A DNA stretch of 64,000 nucleotides from Chryseobacterium geocarposphaerae (GTDB lineage Bacteria; Bacteroidota; Bacteroidia; Flavobacteriales; Weeksellaceae), in NCBI RefSeq assembly GCF_002797535.1, contig NZ_PGFD01000002.1:744001-808000 (forward strand), read 5' to 3'. The notes beneath the pieces are model-generated. The model worked only from the letters and a program-made list of their open reading frames with translations, was not told where the DNA came from and did not search any database. The position numbers were made by a program, and so were the translations under genes. The first letter of the stretch is position 1, and every line of letters begins with the position of its first letter. Shown one piece after another: positions 43,069-53,091 of this stretch.

Positions 43069-43383
43069 ATGAAAAGCTTATCTATTACCGGAATTATATT
43101 ATTAGCGTTATCCGTATTTTTATTTTATCTAACATCACCTAACTTTACTGTAAATGATTTACAGATGTCTCATATTATGGGGATTTTGGGAGGAATTGGG
43201 ATCGGTTTGATTATAGGTGGTACGGTCGGATATATAAGTAAAGGAAGCGCAATCAAAGCAGAGCAGAAAAGAAAAGAATTCAAGCAATTGCAAAAAGATA
43301 AAGAAGAATTGGAAAAGCAGGCAGCTGAACTGGCAAAAAGAGAAGCCGAACTCCGTTCTCAAAATCAAAATCCTCAGATCTAA
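43069..43383 (+). CDS. Small two-helix membrane protein with coiled-coil tail
   Basis: This 104-residue protein has two hydrophobic helices (ITGIILLALSVFLFYL and IMGILGGIGIGLIIGGTVGYI) followed by a highly charged coiled coil with KQLQKDKEELEKQAAELAKREAE. The family is not recognised. It is 98 bases after the M48 gene and ends in a terminator hairpin. Its topology puts the coiled coil on one membrane face, perhaps as a scaffold. Confidence 0.68.
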   Translation: MKSLSITGIILLALSVFLFYLTSPNFTVNDLQMSHIMGILGGIGIGLIIGGTVGYISKGSAIKAEQKRKEFKQLQKDKEELEKQAAELAKREAELRSQNQNPQI

Positions 43384-43399
43384 TGACCTGAGGATTTTT
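43367..43399. terminator. Terminator between small membrane protein and barrel gene
   Basis: AAAATCCTCAG (43367-43377) pairs with CTGAGGATTTT (43388-43398) followed by T; it also works on the other strand. Confidence 0.8.
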
Positions 43400-43424
43400 C
43401 TTATAGTTGTTATTTTCGATGAAT

Positions 43425-44036
43425 TTAGAATTTATATCCAACTCCCACCATAAATAAATTGGGACGGTTGTCATATCTTATTTCTTCTCCAGATACATTG
43501 TTGATGAACTTTCTTTCATCTTTGCTGAAAGCTCCTTCATATCTGGCATTTAAAATCAATTTTTTAATTTCCAGCTGAGCTCCGAATTGGTAACCTACAG
43601 TGAAATTATCTCTTGCATTTTCTTTAAAATCGTTGAAAGTGTCTTCTTTGCTTAAATTATAGCTTGCAACAGGTCCTACGAAAACTCCCAACATATCTCC
43701 CAAAACTTTATGTCCTACAAGAACGGGTAGATCTATACGGCTGCTTTTGATATCAAAAGTGGTATTGGCTGTTGTAAATTCATTTTTAAAATTTGTGTAG
43801 TATAATTCCGGCATTAAGAAAAATGAGGCAGGAAGGCTGGCTTTCAATGAAAGACCAACGTTAAAACCTACATTATTTTTTCCTTCACCATCAATAGCTT
43901 CATTTACCGTTCCTTTTATATTTTTCCAAGAAGGAGAACCTGTTGGAAAAATCAAGTTAGCTTTACCCGCAAGAGAGATCTGTGCCGAAGCAAGCATAGA
44001 AAACCCTATTAATGTGATACTAAATATTCGTTTCAT
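43425..44036 (-). CDS. Outer-membrane beta-barrel protein coupled to mlaF
   Basis: This 203-residue protein has a signal peptide (IFSITLIGFSMLASAQ). It alternates amphipathic strands such as SFFLMPELYYTNF, IDLPVLVGHKVL, LGVFVGPVASYNL and ends in FMVGVGYKF, a classic C-terminal aromatic of an outer-membrane barrel of the PF13568 type. Its start overlaps the mlaF stop by 17 bases, so the three genes form one unit. A link with phospholipid transport is possible by position only. Confidence 0.8.
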   Translation of the reverse strand: MKRIFSITLIGFSMLASAQISLAGKANLIFPTGSPSWKNIKGTVNEAIDGEGKNNVGFNVGLSLKASLPASFFLMPELYYTNFKNEFTTANTTFDIKSSRIDLPVLVGHKVLGDMLGVFVGPVASYNLSKEDTFNDFKENARDNFTVGYQFGAQLEIKKLILNARYEGAFSKDERKFINNVSGEEIRYDNRPNLFMVGVGYKF

Positions 44037-44835
44037 TATCGTCTATTTTTGTGATTGTATTATCAATAGTTTTATTATTCTCTAATAAGTATTCTCTTAA
44101 TTCTTTAAACAGCTCTGATGAATAAACGAAATCAATCAGATTTTTATTGCCTGCAGTAATCAAGATATCCTTGTTTCCTTCCCATTCTTTTATTCCTAAT
44201 CTCAGATATACAATTTTCTCGCCAATCGTCATCACCGAGTTCATATCGTGAGTATTGATAATCGTTGTAGTATTATATTCCTTTGTGATTTCCAGCAGAA
44301 GATCATCAATTACATTTGATGTATAAGGATCCAGTCCGGAGTTGGGCTCATCACAGAAAAGATATTTAGGATTGTTAACAATGGCTCTTGCAATAGCAAC
44401 CCTTTTTTGCATTCCTCCTGAAATTTCGGAAGGGAATTTTTTGTTGGCTTTATCAAGATGAACTCTTCCGATTACTTCAAAAACTCTTTTCTTTTTTTCC
44501 CGAAATGTTAAATTGGTAAACATATCCAGCGGGAACATGATATTTTCTTCCACGGTTAAGGAGTCAAACAAAGCACTTCCCTGAAATACGGTTCCTATTT
44601 CGGAGCGAAGGTGCTGTTTCTCTTCACGGGTCATGACATTGATGTCTCTTTCATCAAAAAGAATTTCTCCGGAAGTGGGTTGATATACATTCAATAAGCT
44701 TTTAAGGAAAACGGTTTTTCCTGATCCGCTCTGCCCAATAATTAAGTTTACTTTTCCTTTATCAAAAGAGGTCGAAATTCCTTTAAGTACTTCAACATCA
44801 TCAAAACTTTTCTTTAAATTTTTTACCTCAATCAT
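44020..44835 (-). CDS. mlaF: Phospholipid ABC transporter ATP-binding protein MlaF
   Basis: This 271-residue ATPase has Walker A GQSGSGKTV (near residue 36), signature SGGMQKRVAIARAI, Walker B YLFCDEPNSGLDP and the switch His in NTHDMNS. It is the MlaF type, which powers lipid movement between the membranes. The start at 44835 shares its A with the stop of mlaE (a 1-base overlap); the longer frame lies inside mlaE and is rejected. The C-terminal extension of about 30 residues is typical for the flavobacterial form. Confidence 0.9.
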   Translation of the reverse strand: MIEVKNLKKSFDDVEVLKGISTSFDKGKVNLIIGQSGSGKTVFLKSLLNVYQPTSGEILFDERDINVMTREEKQHLRSEIGTVFQGSALFDSLTVEENIMFPLDMFTNLTFREKKKRVFEVIGRVHLDKANKKFPSEISGGMQKRVAIARAIVNNPKYLFCDEPNSGLDPYTSNVIDDLLLEITKEYNTTTIINTHDMNSVMTIGEKIVYLRLGIKEWEGNKDILITAGNKNLIDFVYSSELFKELREYLLENNKTIDNTITKIDDNETNI

Positions 44836-45587
44836 CAGCTTAATATTAATTGGGTTAATAATAATTCGGAAAGAATAATGAATACCATTGTCCAAACTAC
44901 AGCCTGTGTACTTGCTCTACCTACTTCCAATGAACCTCCTTTTACGTTGTATCCGAAATAAGACGGTACTGTTGCAATAATGAATGCGAAAACAATCGTT
45001 TTTATAAATGCATAGTAAACGAAAAGGTTGGGCATATACATCTGGATACCTACAATATAATCATTGGTTGTCCAGTTTCCTGTTAAAACTCCCGCGATGT
45101 AACCGCCTCCAATACCAAAAACGATACTGATGGCAATTAATAAGGGATTAAAAATAATACAGGCGATTATTTTAGGGAAAATAAGAAAGTTCGGAGAGTT
45201 TACCCCCATAATATCCAAAGCGTCTATCTGTTCGGAGACTCTCATGGTTCCAATACTTGACGCGATGTATGAACCTACTTTTCCTGCCAGAATAAGACTG
45301 ATAATGGTAGGTGAAAATTCGAGAACCAAAACGGCTTTTGTTGCATATCCTACAAATGAAGGGGGAATTGGGAACGAAGAAGCATCAAAGTTGTTGAACA
45401 TCTGAATGGCAACTACCGCTCCGACAAATATAGAGGTAAAGATTACCAACCCGAATGAGTTGACTCCCAAATCATTGATCTCTCTCATGAACAGCTTCCA
45501 GAAAACCTTCATTTTCTGAGGTTTCTGGATAGATTTACCTAGAAGGATAATGTATTCTCCTACTGCTGTAAAAAACTTTTTTAACAT
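44835..45587 (-). CDS. mlaE: Phospholipid ABC transporter permease MlaE
   Basis: This 250-residue inner-membrane permease has five or six hydrophobic helices. MlaE-type segments are GVNSFGLVIFTSIFVGAVVAIQ, EFSPTIISLILAGKVGS, IGTMRVSEQIDALDIMGV and an interfacial N-terminal helix. With MlaF it forms the core of the lipid transporter; its MCE partner mlaD is 15 kb away at 60184. Confidence 0.9.
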   Translation of the reverse strand: MLKKFFTAVGEYIILLGKSIQKPQKMKVFWKLFMREINDLGVNSFGLVIFTSIFVGAVVAIQMFNNFDASSFPIPPSFVGYATKAVLVLEFSPTIISLILAGKVGSYIASSIGTMRVSEQIDALDIMGVNSPNFLIFPKIIACIIFNPLLIAISIVFGIGGGYIAGVLTGNWTTNDYIVGIQMYMPNLFVYYAFIKTIVFAFIIATVPSYFGYNVKGGSLEVGRASTQAVVWTMVFIILSELLLTQLILS

Positions 45588-45679
45588 TCTGCTAAATTAG
45601 ACTTTTTTTATTTAATTAGATGAAGATTATAGCTCAGGATTAGCCTTAGATTAATGTTAAAATTAAACCTAAATATACC

Positions 45680-47041
45680 TTATTTTGCATTTTTATCTCC
45701 GGCTATTATCAATATTATTGTTTTTAATATAATGACCAAATCCAAAACAAAGCTCCAGTTCCTAACGTAATACGCATCTGCCAAAGCTCTTTTTTTCATT
45801 TCCACTTCCCTGTCTCCGGAATCGCCTCTTAATCCGTTTACCTGTGCCAAACCTGTAATTCCAGGGTTAACCATGCTTCTTAAGCTGTACCTTCCGATTT
45901 TAGGTTTATAATAATCATCCACAGCCAACATGTGAGGACGGGGTCCCACAACTGACATTTCACCTTTCAGTACATTCAAAAACTGTGGCATCTCATCAAG
46001 ACTGGTTTTCCTTAGAAACTTTCCGAATCTTGTAATCCGGGAATCATTTTCTGCAGTAATTTTTGTCGTGGAATCATCATTTACAACCATTGTCCGGAAT
46101 TTAAGGCAGCCAAACACTTCTTCGTGAAATCCGTATCTTCTTTGTATAAAAAAAACAGGTCCTTTTGAAGTAGTTTTAATTAAAATGGCAATAATCGGGA
46201 AAAGCCAGGAGCAGATTCCTACCAAAATAATAACCGAAAAAAGGATATCAAATATTCTTTTTACTATAAAATTGAAATAATTATCCAGCGGATAAGAAGA
46301 CTGATGCAAAACAGGCTGGTTTTCAATATAACCCAAGTCATATAAAAACCAGTCGTTTTGTGATATATTGGGAATAAGTGAAATATGTACCTTATTCGCT
46401 TCTGCCAGTTTAAAGATACTATCTTCTGTATTTTTATCAAAAGTTGTTTCTAAAGGTAAAAAGAGGGTGTGGATACCATTCTTTTTCCAAAAGAGCTGAA
46501 GTTCTTCAATATTGATGGCTTCATTTTGAAATTCAAAAATTTTATAACCGAAATCCTTTCTCTCTTTTAGAATATTTTTAAGAACTCTGGTAGAGCTGTT
46601 TTCGTTGAGAAACATTATGTTTCTGTTATTAATTCCTAAAGAACGTAAATATTTGATGACGAAATAAATAACAGATCTTGTCAGAAGTATAGAAAAGAAA
46701 AGATAAAGGGAAAGCCATGAAAGCTCCGAACCAAAAAACTGATTATTACTTACTTTTCTTATCAATACTAATCCAATAACGAACAAGAGGAAATGAGTAA
46801 TGAGCCTTTCTAAAAAGGTTGTATAAGTAATATTTCTCCGGATATTATAGATTTGAGTTCTGCCGCTTAGTAAAACCCAGTAAGAAACAAGCAGAAGCAA
46901 CGGAAATGACCAAACTTCGTTATCCTGCATCAAATCTGCATTTCTATCGGCAAAAAAGAGTATAAATACACTTGCAATAACCACAAGGTCAAGCAAAATA
47001 ATTATTGTTTTTAAATATCTAGAGTATCTTATTCTCTGCAT
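45680..47041 (-). CDS. Polyprenyl-phosphate sugar-1-phosphate transferase (WcaJ-like)
   Basis: This 453-residue protein has four or five N-terminal transmembrane helices, a CoA-binding-like central domain (RNIMFLNENSSTRV), and the C-terminal bacterial sugar transferase domain. The last has KRIFDILFSVIILVG, CLKFRTMVV, TSLDEMPQFLNVLKGE and VGPRPHML, then GITGLAQVNGLRGD. It starts O-antigen or exopolysaccharide synthesis by loading a sugar phosphate on undecaprenyl phosphate. No other polysaccharide genes are nearby, so it is an isolated priming enzyme. Sugar unknown. Confidence 0.9.
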   Translation of the reverse strand: MQRIRYSRYLKTIIILLDLVVIASVFILFFADRNADLMQDNEVWSFPLLLLVSYWVLLSGRTQIYNIRRNITYTTFLERLITHFLLFVIGLVLIRKVSNNQFFGSELSWLSLYLFFSILLTRSVIYFVIKYLRSLGINNRNIMFLNENSSTRVLKNILKERKDFGYKIFEFQNEAINIEELQLFWKKNGIHTLFLPLETTFDKNTEDSIFKLAEANKVHISLIPNISQNDWFLYDLGYIENQPVLHQSSYPLDNYFNFIVKRIFDILFSVIILVGICSWLFPIIAILIKTTSKGPVFFIQRRYGFHEEVFGCLKFRTMVVNDDSTTKITAENDSRITRFGKFLRKTSLDEMPQFLNVLKGEMSVVGPRPHMLAVDDYYKPKIGRYSLRSMVNPGITGLAQVNGLRGDSGDREVEMKKRALADAYYVRNWSFVLDLVIILKTIILIIAGDKNAK

Positions 47042-47077
47042 GGTTACAGAATAACTGAAGGCCTAAGATAATCAATT

Positions 47078-47707
47078 TTACGGGATATTCAGGTATTTAT
47101 GGGTCTGAACTGAAGCTCTCCACTGAGGGTTTTCCAGAATGAAGTCTGTGATTTTCGGATACATTTCGTCACGCTTGCTCCATTCGCTCTGAAGATATAA
47201 AGTACAATTTTCTGTGACTTTTGCAGCTTGTTCCTGAGCAAACTTGAAATCATTATTATTGAAAACAATTACTTTAAGTTCATGAGCTTTCGCATAAATT
47301 TCCTCTTTCGGAAGTCCTGTTTTCTTTGGTGAAAGAGTAATCCAGTCGATATGTCCGCTCATTGGATATGCTCCTGAAGTTTCAATATGGATTGTGCATC
47401 CTAGTTCTTTTAATTTAGATGTTAAAATATCAAGATTCCACATTAAAGGTTCTCCACCGGTTAAAACAATTGTTTTACAGTGTTTTGCTGCAGTTTCTGC
47501 AATTTCTTTAGCATTCATTAGCGGATGTAAATTCGGATCCCAGCTTTCTTTTACATCACACCAGTGGCACCCGACGTCGCAACCACCTAATCTGATGAAA
47601 TAGGCTGCTTTTCCGGTGTGCGCTCCTTCTCCCTGAAGAGTGTAAAAATGCTCCATTACAGGGAGCATTTTACCTTCTTTTAATAAAATATCTTCTTCTT
47701 TATTCAT
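47078..47707 (-). CDS. queE: 7-carboxy-7-deazaguanine synthase
   Basis: This 209-residue radical SAM enzyme makes CDG in queuosine biosynthesis. The cluster motif CxxxCxxC is in GGCDVGCHWCDVKESW, after the substrate region YTLQGEGAHTGKAAYFIRL. The ATG at 47707 lies between folD and this gene; the longer start would overlap folD by 32 bases and lacks family similarity. It is grouped with folD and pgi on the minus strand. No preQ1 riboswitch is seen upstream. Confidence 0.93.
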   Translation of the reverse strand: MNKEEDILLKEGKMLPVMEHFYTLQGEGAHTGKAAYFIRLGGCDVGCHWCDVKESWDPNLHPLMNAKEIAETAAKHCKTIVLTGGEPLMWNLDILTSKLKELGCTIHIETSGAYPMSGHIDWITLSPKKTGLPKEEIYAKAHELKVIVFNNNDFKFAQEQAAKVTENCTLYLQSEWSKRDEMYPKITDFILENPQWRASVQTHKYLNIP

Positions 47708-47714
47708 TTTAAAA

Positions 47715-48599
47715 TTAGTCGTTATAGACCGAAGTTTTGTAAGCAATGATGGTGTTTTTCATCAACATCGCTCTTGTCATGGGTCCGACTCCTCCCGGAA
47801 CAGGGGTAATCCAGCTTGCTTTTGCCGCACAGCTGTCAAAATCTACATCACCTGCCAGATAATATCCTTTTGGAGAATCGTCGTCTACTCTTGTAATTCC
47901 TACATCAACAATCACCGCACCGTCTTTGATCATATCTCCTTTTAAGAAATGGGGATCACCTAAAGCTGTAATTACGATGTCTGCTTTTTTAGTATATTCT
48001 TCGATATCTTTAGTGTAAGAGTGTGTAAGGGTAACGGTAGAGTTTCCTGGGAAATCTTTTCTTCCCATTAGAATACTCATTGGTCTTCCAACGATTTTAC
48101 TTCTTCCGATGATGACACAGTCTTTACCTTTTGTTTCAATATTATATCTTTCCAGTAAAGTTAAAATTCCGAATGGAGTTGCTGGCAAGAAGGTATCCAT
48201 TTCCAATGCCATTCTCCCGAAGTTTTCAGGGTGGAAACCATCCACATCTTTTCTCGGATCGATGGCATTGATGATTTTCTCCTGATCAATCTGATCCGGC
48301 AAAGGCAACTGAACGATAAACCCGTCAACGGCTTTAGATTTGTTCAACTCGTCAATTTTTTCCAATAATTCAGATTCAGAAACTGTACTTGGAAATTTCA
48401 CTAAGCTTGACTGAAAGCCTACTTCTTCACAGTCTTTCACTTTAGCGTTAACATAGGCCTTACTTGCTCCGTTGTTTCCTACAAGAATAGCAACTAAATG
48501 TGGTGCTCTTCTTTTTCCGGCAACAATTTTTTCAACTTCAGCCTTGATTTCCTGTTTTATTTCTTTGGATACTTTTAATCCGTCAAGAATTTCTGCCAT
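47715..48599 (-). CDS. folD: Bifunctional methylenetetrahydrofolate dehydrogenase / cyclohydrolase
   Basis: This 294-residue enzyme of one-carbon metabolism has the catalytic Lys region YVNAKVKDCEEVG, VDGFIVQLPLPDQID, DVDGFHPENFGRM, the NADP site IIGRSKIVGRPMS and the C-terminal GGVGPMTRAML. Length is normal. It is 7 bases upstream of queE and 30 bases after pgi, all in one direction. Confident. Confidence 0.96.
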   Translation of the reverse strand: MAEILDGLKVSKEIKQEIKAEVEKIVAGKRRAPHLVAILVGNNGASKAYVNAKVKDCEEVGFQSSLVKFPSTVSESELLEKIDELNKSKAVDGFIVQLPLPDQIDQEKIINAIDPRKDVDGFHPENFGRMALEMDTFLPATPFGILTLLERYNIETKGKDCVIIGRSKIVGRPMSILMGRKDFPGNSTVTLTHSYTKDIEEYTKKADIVITALGDPHFLKGDMIKDGAVIVDVGITRVDDDSPKGYYLAGDVDFDSCAAKASWITPVPGGVGPMTRAMLMKNTIIAYKTSVYND

Positions 48600-48629
48600 T
48601 TTTTACTTTTATTAGATATTTACTTTCTT

Positions 48630-50270
48630 TTACTTATTTCCTTTATAATAATTGATCAACCCGTTGGTCGAGCTGTCATGAGAGCTAATTGTCTCATTGT
48701 TTTCTAGTTCTGGAAGGATTTTATTGGCTAAAACTTTTCCTAGCTCCACCCCAAACTGGTCGAAGCTGAAAATATTCCAGATCACACCCTGAACGAAAAT
48801 TTTGTGCTCATATAAAGCAATTAATTGTCCTAATGAAAAAGGAGTTAATTCTTTGAATAATATAGAGTTAGTCGGAGTGTTTCCGTGGAAGACCTTATAG
48901 TTTAATAAGGAATTAATTTCTTCATCTGATTTTCCTGAATTTTTAAGTTCTTCCTCAACTTCTTCTTCTGTTTTTCCGAAGGCAAGTGCCTCTGTCTGAG
49001 CAAAAAAGTTAGCTAACAATTTATCCTGGTGATCAGAAACTTTATTTGGGCTTTTTGCATAAGCGATAAAATCAGCAGGAATCAGTTCAGTTCCCTGGTG
49101 AATTAACTGATAGAAAGCATGCTGTCCGTTTGTTCCAGGCTCTCCCCAAATGATTGGTCCTGTTTCATATTCAACAAACTCACCGTTTCTGTCTACACAT
49201 TTTCCGTTACTTTCCATATCTCCCTGTTGAAGATAAGCTGCAAATCTGTCTAAATATTGAGAATAAGGAAGAATAGCATAGCTTGTTGCTGCATAGAAAT
49301 TACGGTACCAGATTCCTAAAAGTCCCATTAAAACAGGAACATTTTCAGAAAATTCTGCAGTCTGGAAATGCTGATCCGTATCAAAAGCTCCTTTTAATAA
49401 TTGTTCGAAGTTTTCGTAACCCACTGCAAGCACAATACTTAATCCGATTGCACTCCAAAGAGAGTATCTGCCGCCAACCCAATCCCAGAATTCGAAGATA
49501 TTTTCTTCTGCAATTCCGAAGTCTTTAACAGATTGAACGTTAGTCGATAAAGCCACAAAATGCTTGGCTACATCTTCCTGTTTTCCAGCCTGTAAGAACC
49601 AGTCCTTTGCTGAGTTGGCATTGGTCATTGTCTCCTGAGTTGTAAACGTTTTAGAAGCAATGATGAATAAAGTTGTTTCAGGATTCAAATTCTTTACAAC
49701 TTCTGCGATATGATTTCCGTCTACATTAGAAACAAAGTGAACGTTTAATCTAGTTTTAAAATGTTTTAAAGCGGAAACTACCATAACAGGCCCCAAATCC
49801 GAGCCTCCAATTCCGATATTCACGACATCGGTAATTTCTTTTCCGCTGAAACCTTTGTGAGCTCCTGAAATAATACTTTCAGAAAAAGATTTCATATGAT
49901 CTAATACTCTTTTAATCTGAGGTTTGATATTTTCTCCATCTACCAAAATATTTTTACCGGAAAAATCTCTTAACGCGGTATGAAGAACGGCTCTTCCTTC
50001 AGTTTGGTTGATTTTGTCACCAGAAAACATTTTAGAAATAGCATCCTTCAGCTGACATTCTTCGGCCAGATTCAGTAAAAGTTCTTTTGTTCTGGAATCG
50101 ATCAGGTTTTTTGAATAATCAAAAAGAAAATTATCTCTTTGTAACGAAAATTCTTTGAAACGATCAGGGTTTTCCTGAAAAAGACTTCTTAAATCAAAGT
50201 CGTTGTCTCCGAAATGTTCGTCCAATGCTTTCCAGCTTTCAGTATGTAAAGGATTTATTTTTGATAGCAT
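48630..50270 (-). CDS. pgi: Glucose-6-phosphate isomerase
   Basis: This 546-residue glycolytic enzyme has the signatures [39 protein letters not shown] and [10 protein letters not shown], with the active-site Glu/His near [15 protein letters not shown]. Length is typical of the long bacterial form. It is the first gene of the pgi-folD-queE run and has a 340-base upstream region. Confidence 0.96.
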   Translation of the reverse strand: MLSKINPLHTESWKALDEHFGDNDFDLRSLFQENPDRFKEFSLQRDNFLFDYSKNLIDSRTKELLLNLAEECQLKDAISKMFSGDKINQTEGRAVLHTALRDFSGKNILVDGENIKPQIKRVLDHMKSFSESIISGAHKGFSGKEITDVVNIGIGGSDLGPVMVVSALKHFKTRLNVHFVSNVDGNHIAEVVKNLNPETTLFIIASKTFTTQETMTNANSAKDWFLQAGKQEDVAKHFVALSTNVQSVKDFGIAEENIFEFWDWVGGRYSLWSAIGLSIVLAVGYENFEQLLKGAFDTDQHFQTAEFSENVPVLMGLLGIWYRNFYAATSYAILPYSQYLDRFAAYLQQGDMESNGKCVDRNGEFVEYETGPIIWGEPGTNGQHAFYQLIHQGTELIPADFIAYAKSPNKVSDHQDKLLANFFAQTEALAFGKTEEEVEEELKNSGKSDEEINSLLNYKVFHGNTPTNSILFKELTPFSLGQLIALYEHKIFVQGVIWNIFSFDQFGVELGKVLANKILPELENNETISSHDSSTNGLINYYKGNK

Positions 50271-50610
50271 AATGTATTCAGAAATTAAAGTTTTAAGGCT
50301 TTGGATTTAGGATTGTTGAATGCCAAATCCTCATGCAAAATTATTGATTTGCAAATTTACGGAATTTTAGTTCAATGATGTTAATTGATGATTAAAAAAT
50401 CAGTTGTTGAATTATTGATTCTTCGGAAGAATTGATAAAAAAAATGTGGATATTTATTGATTGCAGGTATAGTTTTTGGCTGATTTTTCATAGCCAACAT
50501 TTTTAAAATTTTTAAAAGAAATTTTAAAGGTAAAAACCCCCAGATTAATTCCGGAGGTTTTTTTGTAAAATTTAAAAATTTATATAGATAACCGAAAGGT
50601 TAGGATAGCT
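50271..50610. other. 340-base intergenic region upstream of pgi
   Basis: This AT-rich stretch holds no credible gene. On the minus strand a -7-like box TAAATTTG (complement of 50352-50359) may start pgi transcription, though no properly spaced TTG was found. The right part holds the terminator of the DUF4349 gene (50532-50565). Nothing else was recognised. Confidence 0.6.
50532..50565 (-). terminator. Terminator after the DUF4349 gene
   Basis: AAACC-C-CC and GG-A-GGTTT pair around a 12-base loop with A and T tracts on either side. It is placed for the minus-strand DUF4349 gene. Confidence 0.65.
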
Positions 50611-51519
50611 CTATATTTCTGTTGTCGATTGTTTTTTTATAGATTTTCTTTTTCTATATAGAAATAAAATAGCAGCTCCAATCAATAATATAGGCCAGAT
50701 CACAATTAGTCCTACAACAATTCTTTGAATTAAATAATATCCTTCCACAAAAGCGGATTTTGCACTGTAGATAAAATCAAATTTATATTTGTCATCGATG
50801 CTTTTAGTATTGGTAATGGCAATTTCTGCGATTCTGATTTTTGGTTCCTTAATGTAAATATCGACGGTACTGTATTTCAGGTTATCGGTTACATCCATAT
50901 TCGCATATTGTTGCTGGTTGCTTTCAGACATGTTTTCATCATCCAGTTTTACTTTATCCTTGTTGGTCTTCAATTGTGATATATTTTCACTTGTCTTTTT
51001 GATTCTTTTTCCTTCCAGTTCAGCGTATTTTATGTTAGAAGTCACATCTTCTGCATTGATTGACCTTGAATTCAGAAATAGTTTTTTGTCATTAATCAGC
51101 GTTAAAAATTCTCCCAGCTTGACAGTCGGAACTCTTACCTGAATTCTGTTCTCCGATTGGTATTTTTTGATCAGCATAGCTTCTTCATTAGATGTATTGT
51201 AAGTGTCTTCTGAGATCACATTGCTTTTTAAATTACTGTGGGTTACAAATCCTCCCAGCTCCTGAACCGATTTTTCAATAGAAATCGTAGCATCATAAAC
51301 GTCTTTTACTTCCATGTTTACATCTGCTGTTTTGATGAACTGTTTGTCTTGTACCTTCATGGTAGCCACCGAAGAAATACTGTCTGAAGTAGCAACTGCA
51401 GTTGAATCCATAATACCGGAAGCTTCTCCGTAGTTTTCTATTGTTTCCTGTTTTTTGCATGAATAAATTCCCAATAAAAGTGCTGTTGCAATTGATAATC
51501 TGATGTACGTCGTTTTCAT
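50611..51519 (-). CDS. DUF4349 domain lipoprotein
   Basis: This 302-residue protein has lipobox LLGIYSC (Cys21), then a low-complexity Ser/Thr/Ala linker. The DUF4349 domain carries FIKTADVNMEVKDVYDA, VQELGGFVTHSNL, IQVRVPTVKLGEFL and a coiled coil. One transmembrane helix lies near the C-terminus (VVGLIVIWPILLIGAAILFLY) with a basic tail RKRKSIKK. Anchored at both ends, it would sit on the periplasmic side. Function unknown. Confidence 0.85.
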   Translation of the reverse strand: MKTTYIRLSIATALLLGIYSCKKQETIENYGEASGIMDSTAVATSDSISSVATMKVQDKQFIKTADVNMEVKDVYDATISIEKSVQELGGFVTHSNLKSNVISEDTYNTSNEEAMLIKKYQSENRIQVRVPTVKLGEFLTLINDKKLFLNSRSINAEDVTSNIKYAELEGKRIKKTSENISQLKTNKDKVKLDDENMSESNQQQYANMDVTDNLKYSTVDIYIKEPKIRIAEIAITNTKSIDDKYKFDFIYSAKSAFVEGYYLIQRIVVGLIVIWPILLIGAAILFLYRKRKSIKKQSTTEI

Positions 51520-51725
51520 AATGTAGATTTTTAATGTTTTGCTTAATCCAAAGTTCAGACGGAATCAGTTGTAAAGATTGAAAATCGAAAGTAAAAATTT
51601 TGTAAAGAAAAATAACGTTTTAAATAGCTGTAATTCAGTTTTTTGTAAAACGAATTTGAGTAAACATACTTGTTTTCGGAGTAATTTTTGCTTACCTTTT
51701 ACAAATCAATACACAAACAATTACT

Positions 51726-53084
51726 ATGTCAAATACTTTTTCCAAAATCAGAAACGCCATAGAATTATTCAGATCTATAGACTTTGATCAGCTAAGTGCA
51801 ATTTCTCAAAAAGTGGATCTCCCTAAGCTGATGCAAAATTTCTCAAAACTCGACGATAAACAACTCGGAGGTTTAATGAAAATGCTTGATCCGAATAAAA
51901 AAAAGAAAGAACTTCCTCCAATAGATGGAGATTTCTATGATATCTACCATACGTTGAGCCCTGAACAGCGCGAAGTTCAGCTTAAAGTGAGAACTTTTAT
52001 GGAAAAAGAAGTAAAACCCTTGGTGAATCACTACTGGCTTAGAGATGAATTTCCACATGAATTAATTCCAAAATTTCAAAAGCTGAATATTTGTGGAGTT
52101 ACCTATGAAGGTTATGGCTGTCCGGGAATGCCCTTTCTAATGGAGGGCGTCATTGCGATGGAAATGGCAAGAATTGATGCTTCTATTGCAACTTTCTTTG
52201 GGGTGCAATCCGGTTTGGCAATGGGATCCATTTACATCTGTGGTTCGGAAGAACAAAAGCAGAAGTGGCTTCCTCAGATGCAGAAGTTTGAAAAAATCGG
52301 AGCGTTTGGTTTAACGGAGCCTGAAGTTGGTTCCGGAGCAGCAGGAGGCCTAACGGTAACCTGTAAGAAAACACCGGAAGGCTGGATTTTAAATGGCCAG
52401 AAAAAATGGATTGGAAATGCTACGTTTGCGGATGTTATTATCATTTGGGCAAGAGATTTGGATGACGGAGAAGTAAAAGGTTTTATTGTTGAAAAAGATA
52501 ATCCTGGCTATTCAGTTGAAAAAATTAAAGGAAAAATGGCATTGAGAATCGTTCAGAACGGACTGATTACGTTGAAAGATTGTCTAATCACAGAAGAAAA
52601 CCGTTTACAAAATGCCAACTCATTTAAAGATACCGGAAAAGTATTGAGAATGACGAGAGCAGGAGTTGCGTGGATGGCTACAGGTTGTGCAAGAGGAGCT
52701 TATGAAAGTGCTTTAGATTATACCCGAAAAAGAGAACAATTTGGTAAACCGATCGCTTCCTTCCAAATGATTCAGGGGCATCTGGTGGAAATGTTATCGA
52801 ATTTGACAGCAATGCAGACCATGGTCTTTAGACTTTCCGAAATGCAGGACGAAGGAATTCTAAAAGACGAACATGCTTCTCTGGCAAAAGTTTTCTGCAC
52901 ATTAAGAACGCGGGATATTGTCTCAAGAGCACGTGAAGTAATGGGAGGTAATGGAATTCTGTTGGAATATGATGTTGCCAGATTTGTTGCCGATGCAGAA
53001 GCAATCTATTCCTATGAAGGAACAAAGGAAATCAATTCTCTGATTGTCGGAAGATCCATTACTGGGTTCAGTGCATTTATATGA
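51726..53084 (+). CDS. Acyl-CoA dehydrogenase family protein
   Basis: This 452-residue flavoprotein has an N-terminal extension of about 60 residues, then the ACAD fold. It has GAFGLTEPEVGSGAAG, KKWIGNATFADV, RKREQFGKPIASFQMIQ, EVMGGNGILLEYDVAR and the catalytic-Glu-type end YEGTKEINSLIVGRSITG. The pattern is closest to glutaryl-CoA dehydrogenase-like members. The substrate is not certain. It stands alone, with no partner electron-transfer genes nearby. Confidence 0.9.
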   Translation: MSNTFSKIRNAIELFRSIDFDQLSAISQKVDLPKLMQNFSKLDDKQLGGLMKMLDPNKKKKELPPIDGDFYDIYHTLSPEQREVQLKVRTFMEKEVKPLVNHYWLRDEFPHELIPKFQKLNICGVTYEGYGCPGMPFLMEGVIAMEMARIDASIATFFGVQSGLAMGSIYICGSEEQKQKWLPQMQKFEKIGAFGLTEPEVGSGAAGGLTVTCKKTPEGWILNGQKKWIGNATFADVIIIWARDLDDGEVKGFIVEKDNPGYSVEKIKGKMALRIVQNGLITLKDCLITEENRLQNANSFKDTGKVLRMTRAGVAWMATGCARGAYESALDYTRKREQFGKPIASFQMIQGHLVEMLSNLTAMQTMVFRLSEMQDEGILKDEHASLAKVFCTLRTRDIVSRAREVMGGNGILLEYDVARFVADAEAIYSYEGTKEINSLIVGRSITGFSAFI

Positions 53085-53091
53085 TGATATT

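Noticed and set aside
51578..51787. 69-residue frame before the acyl-CoA dehydrogenase
   Set aside because: It begins with TTG in AT-rich leader DNA and overlaps the dehydrogenase start in another frame.
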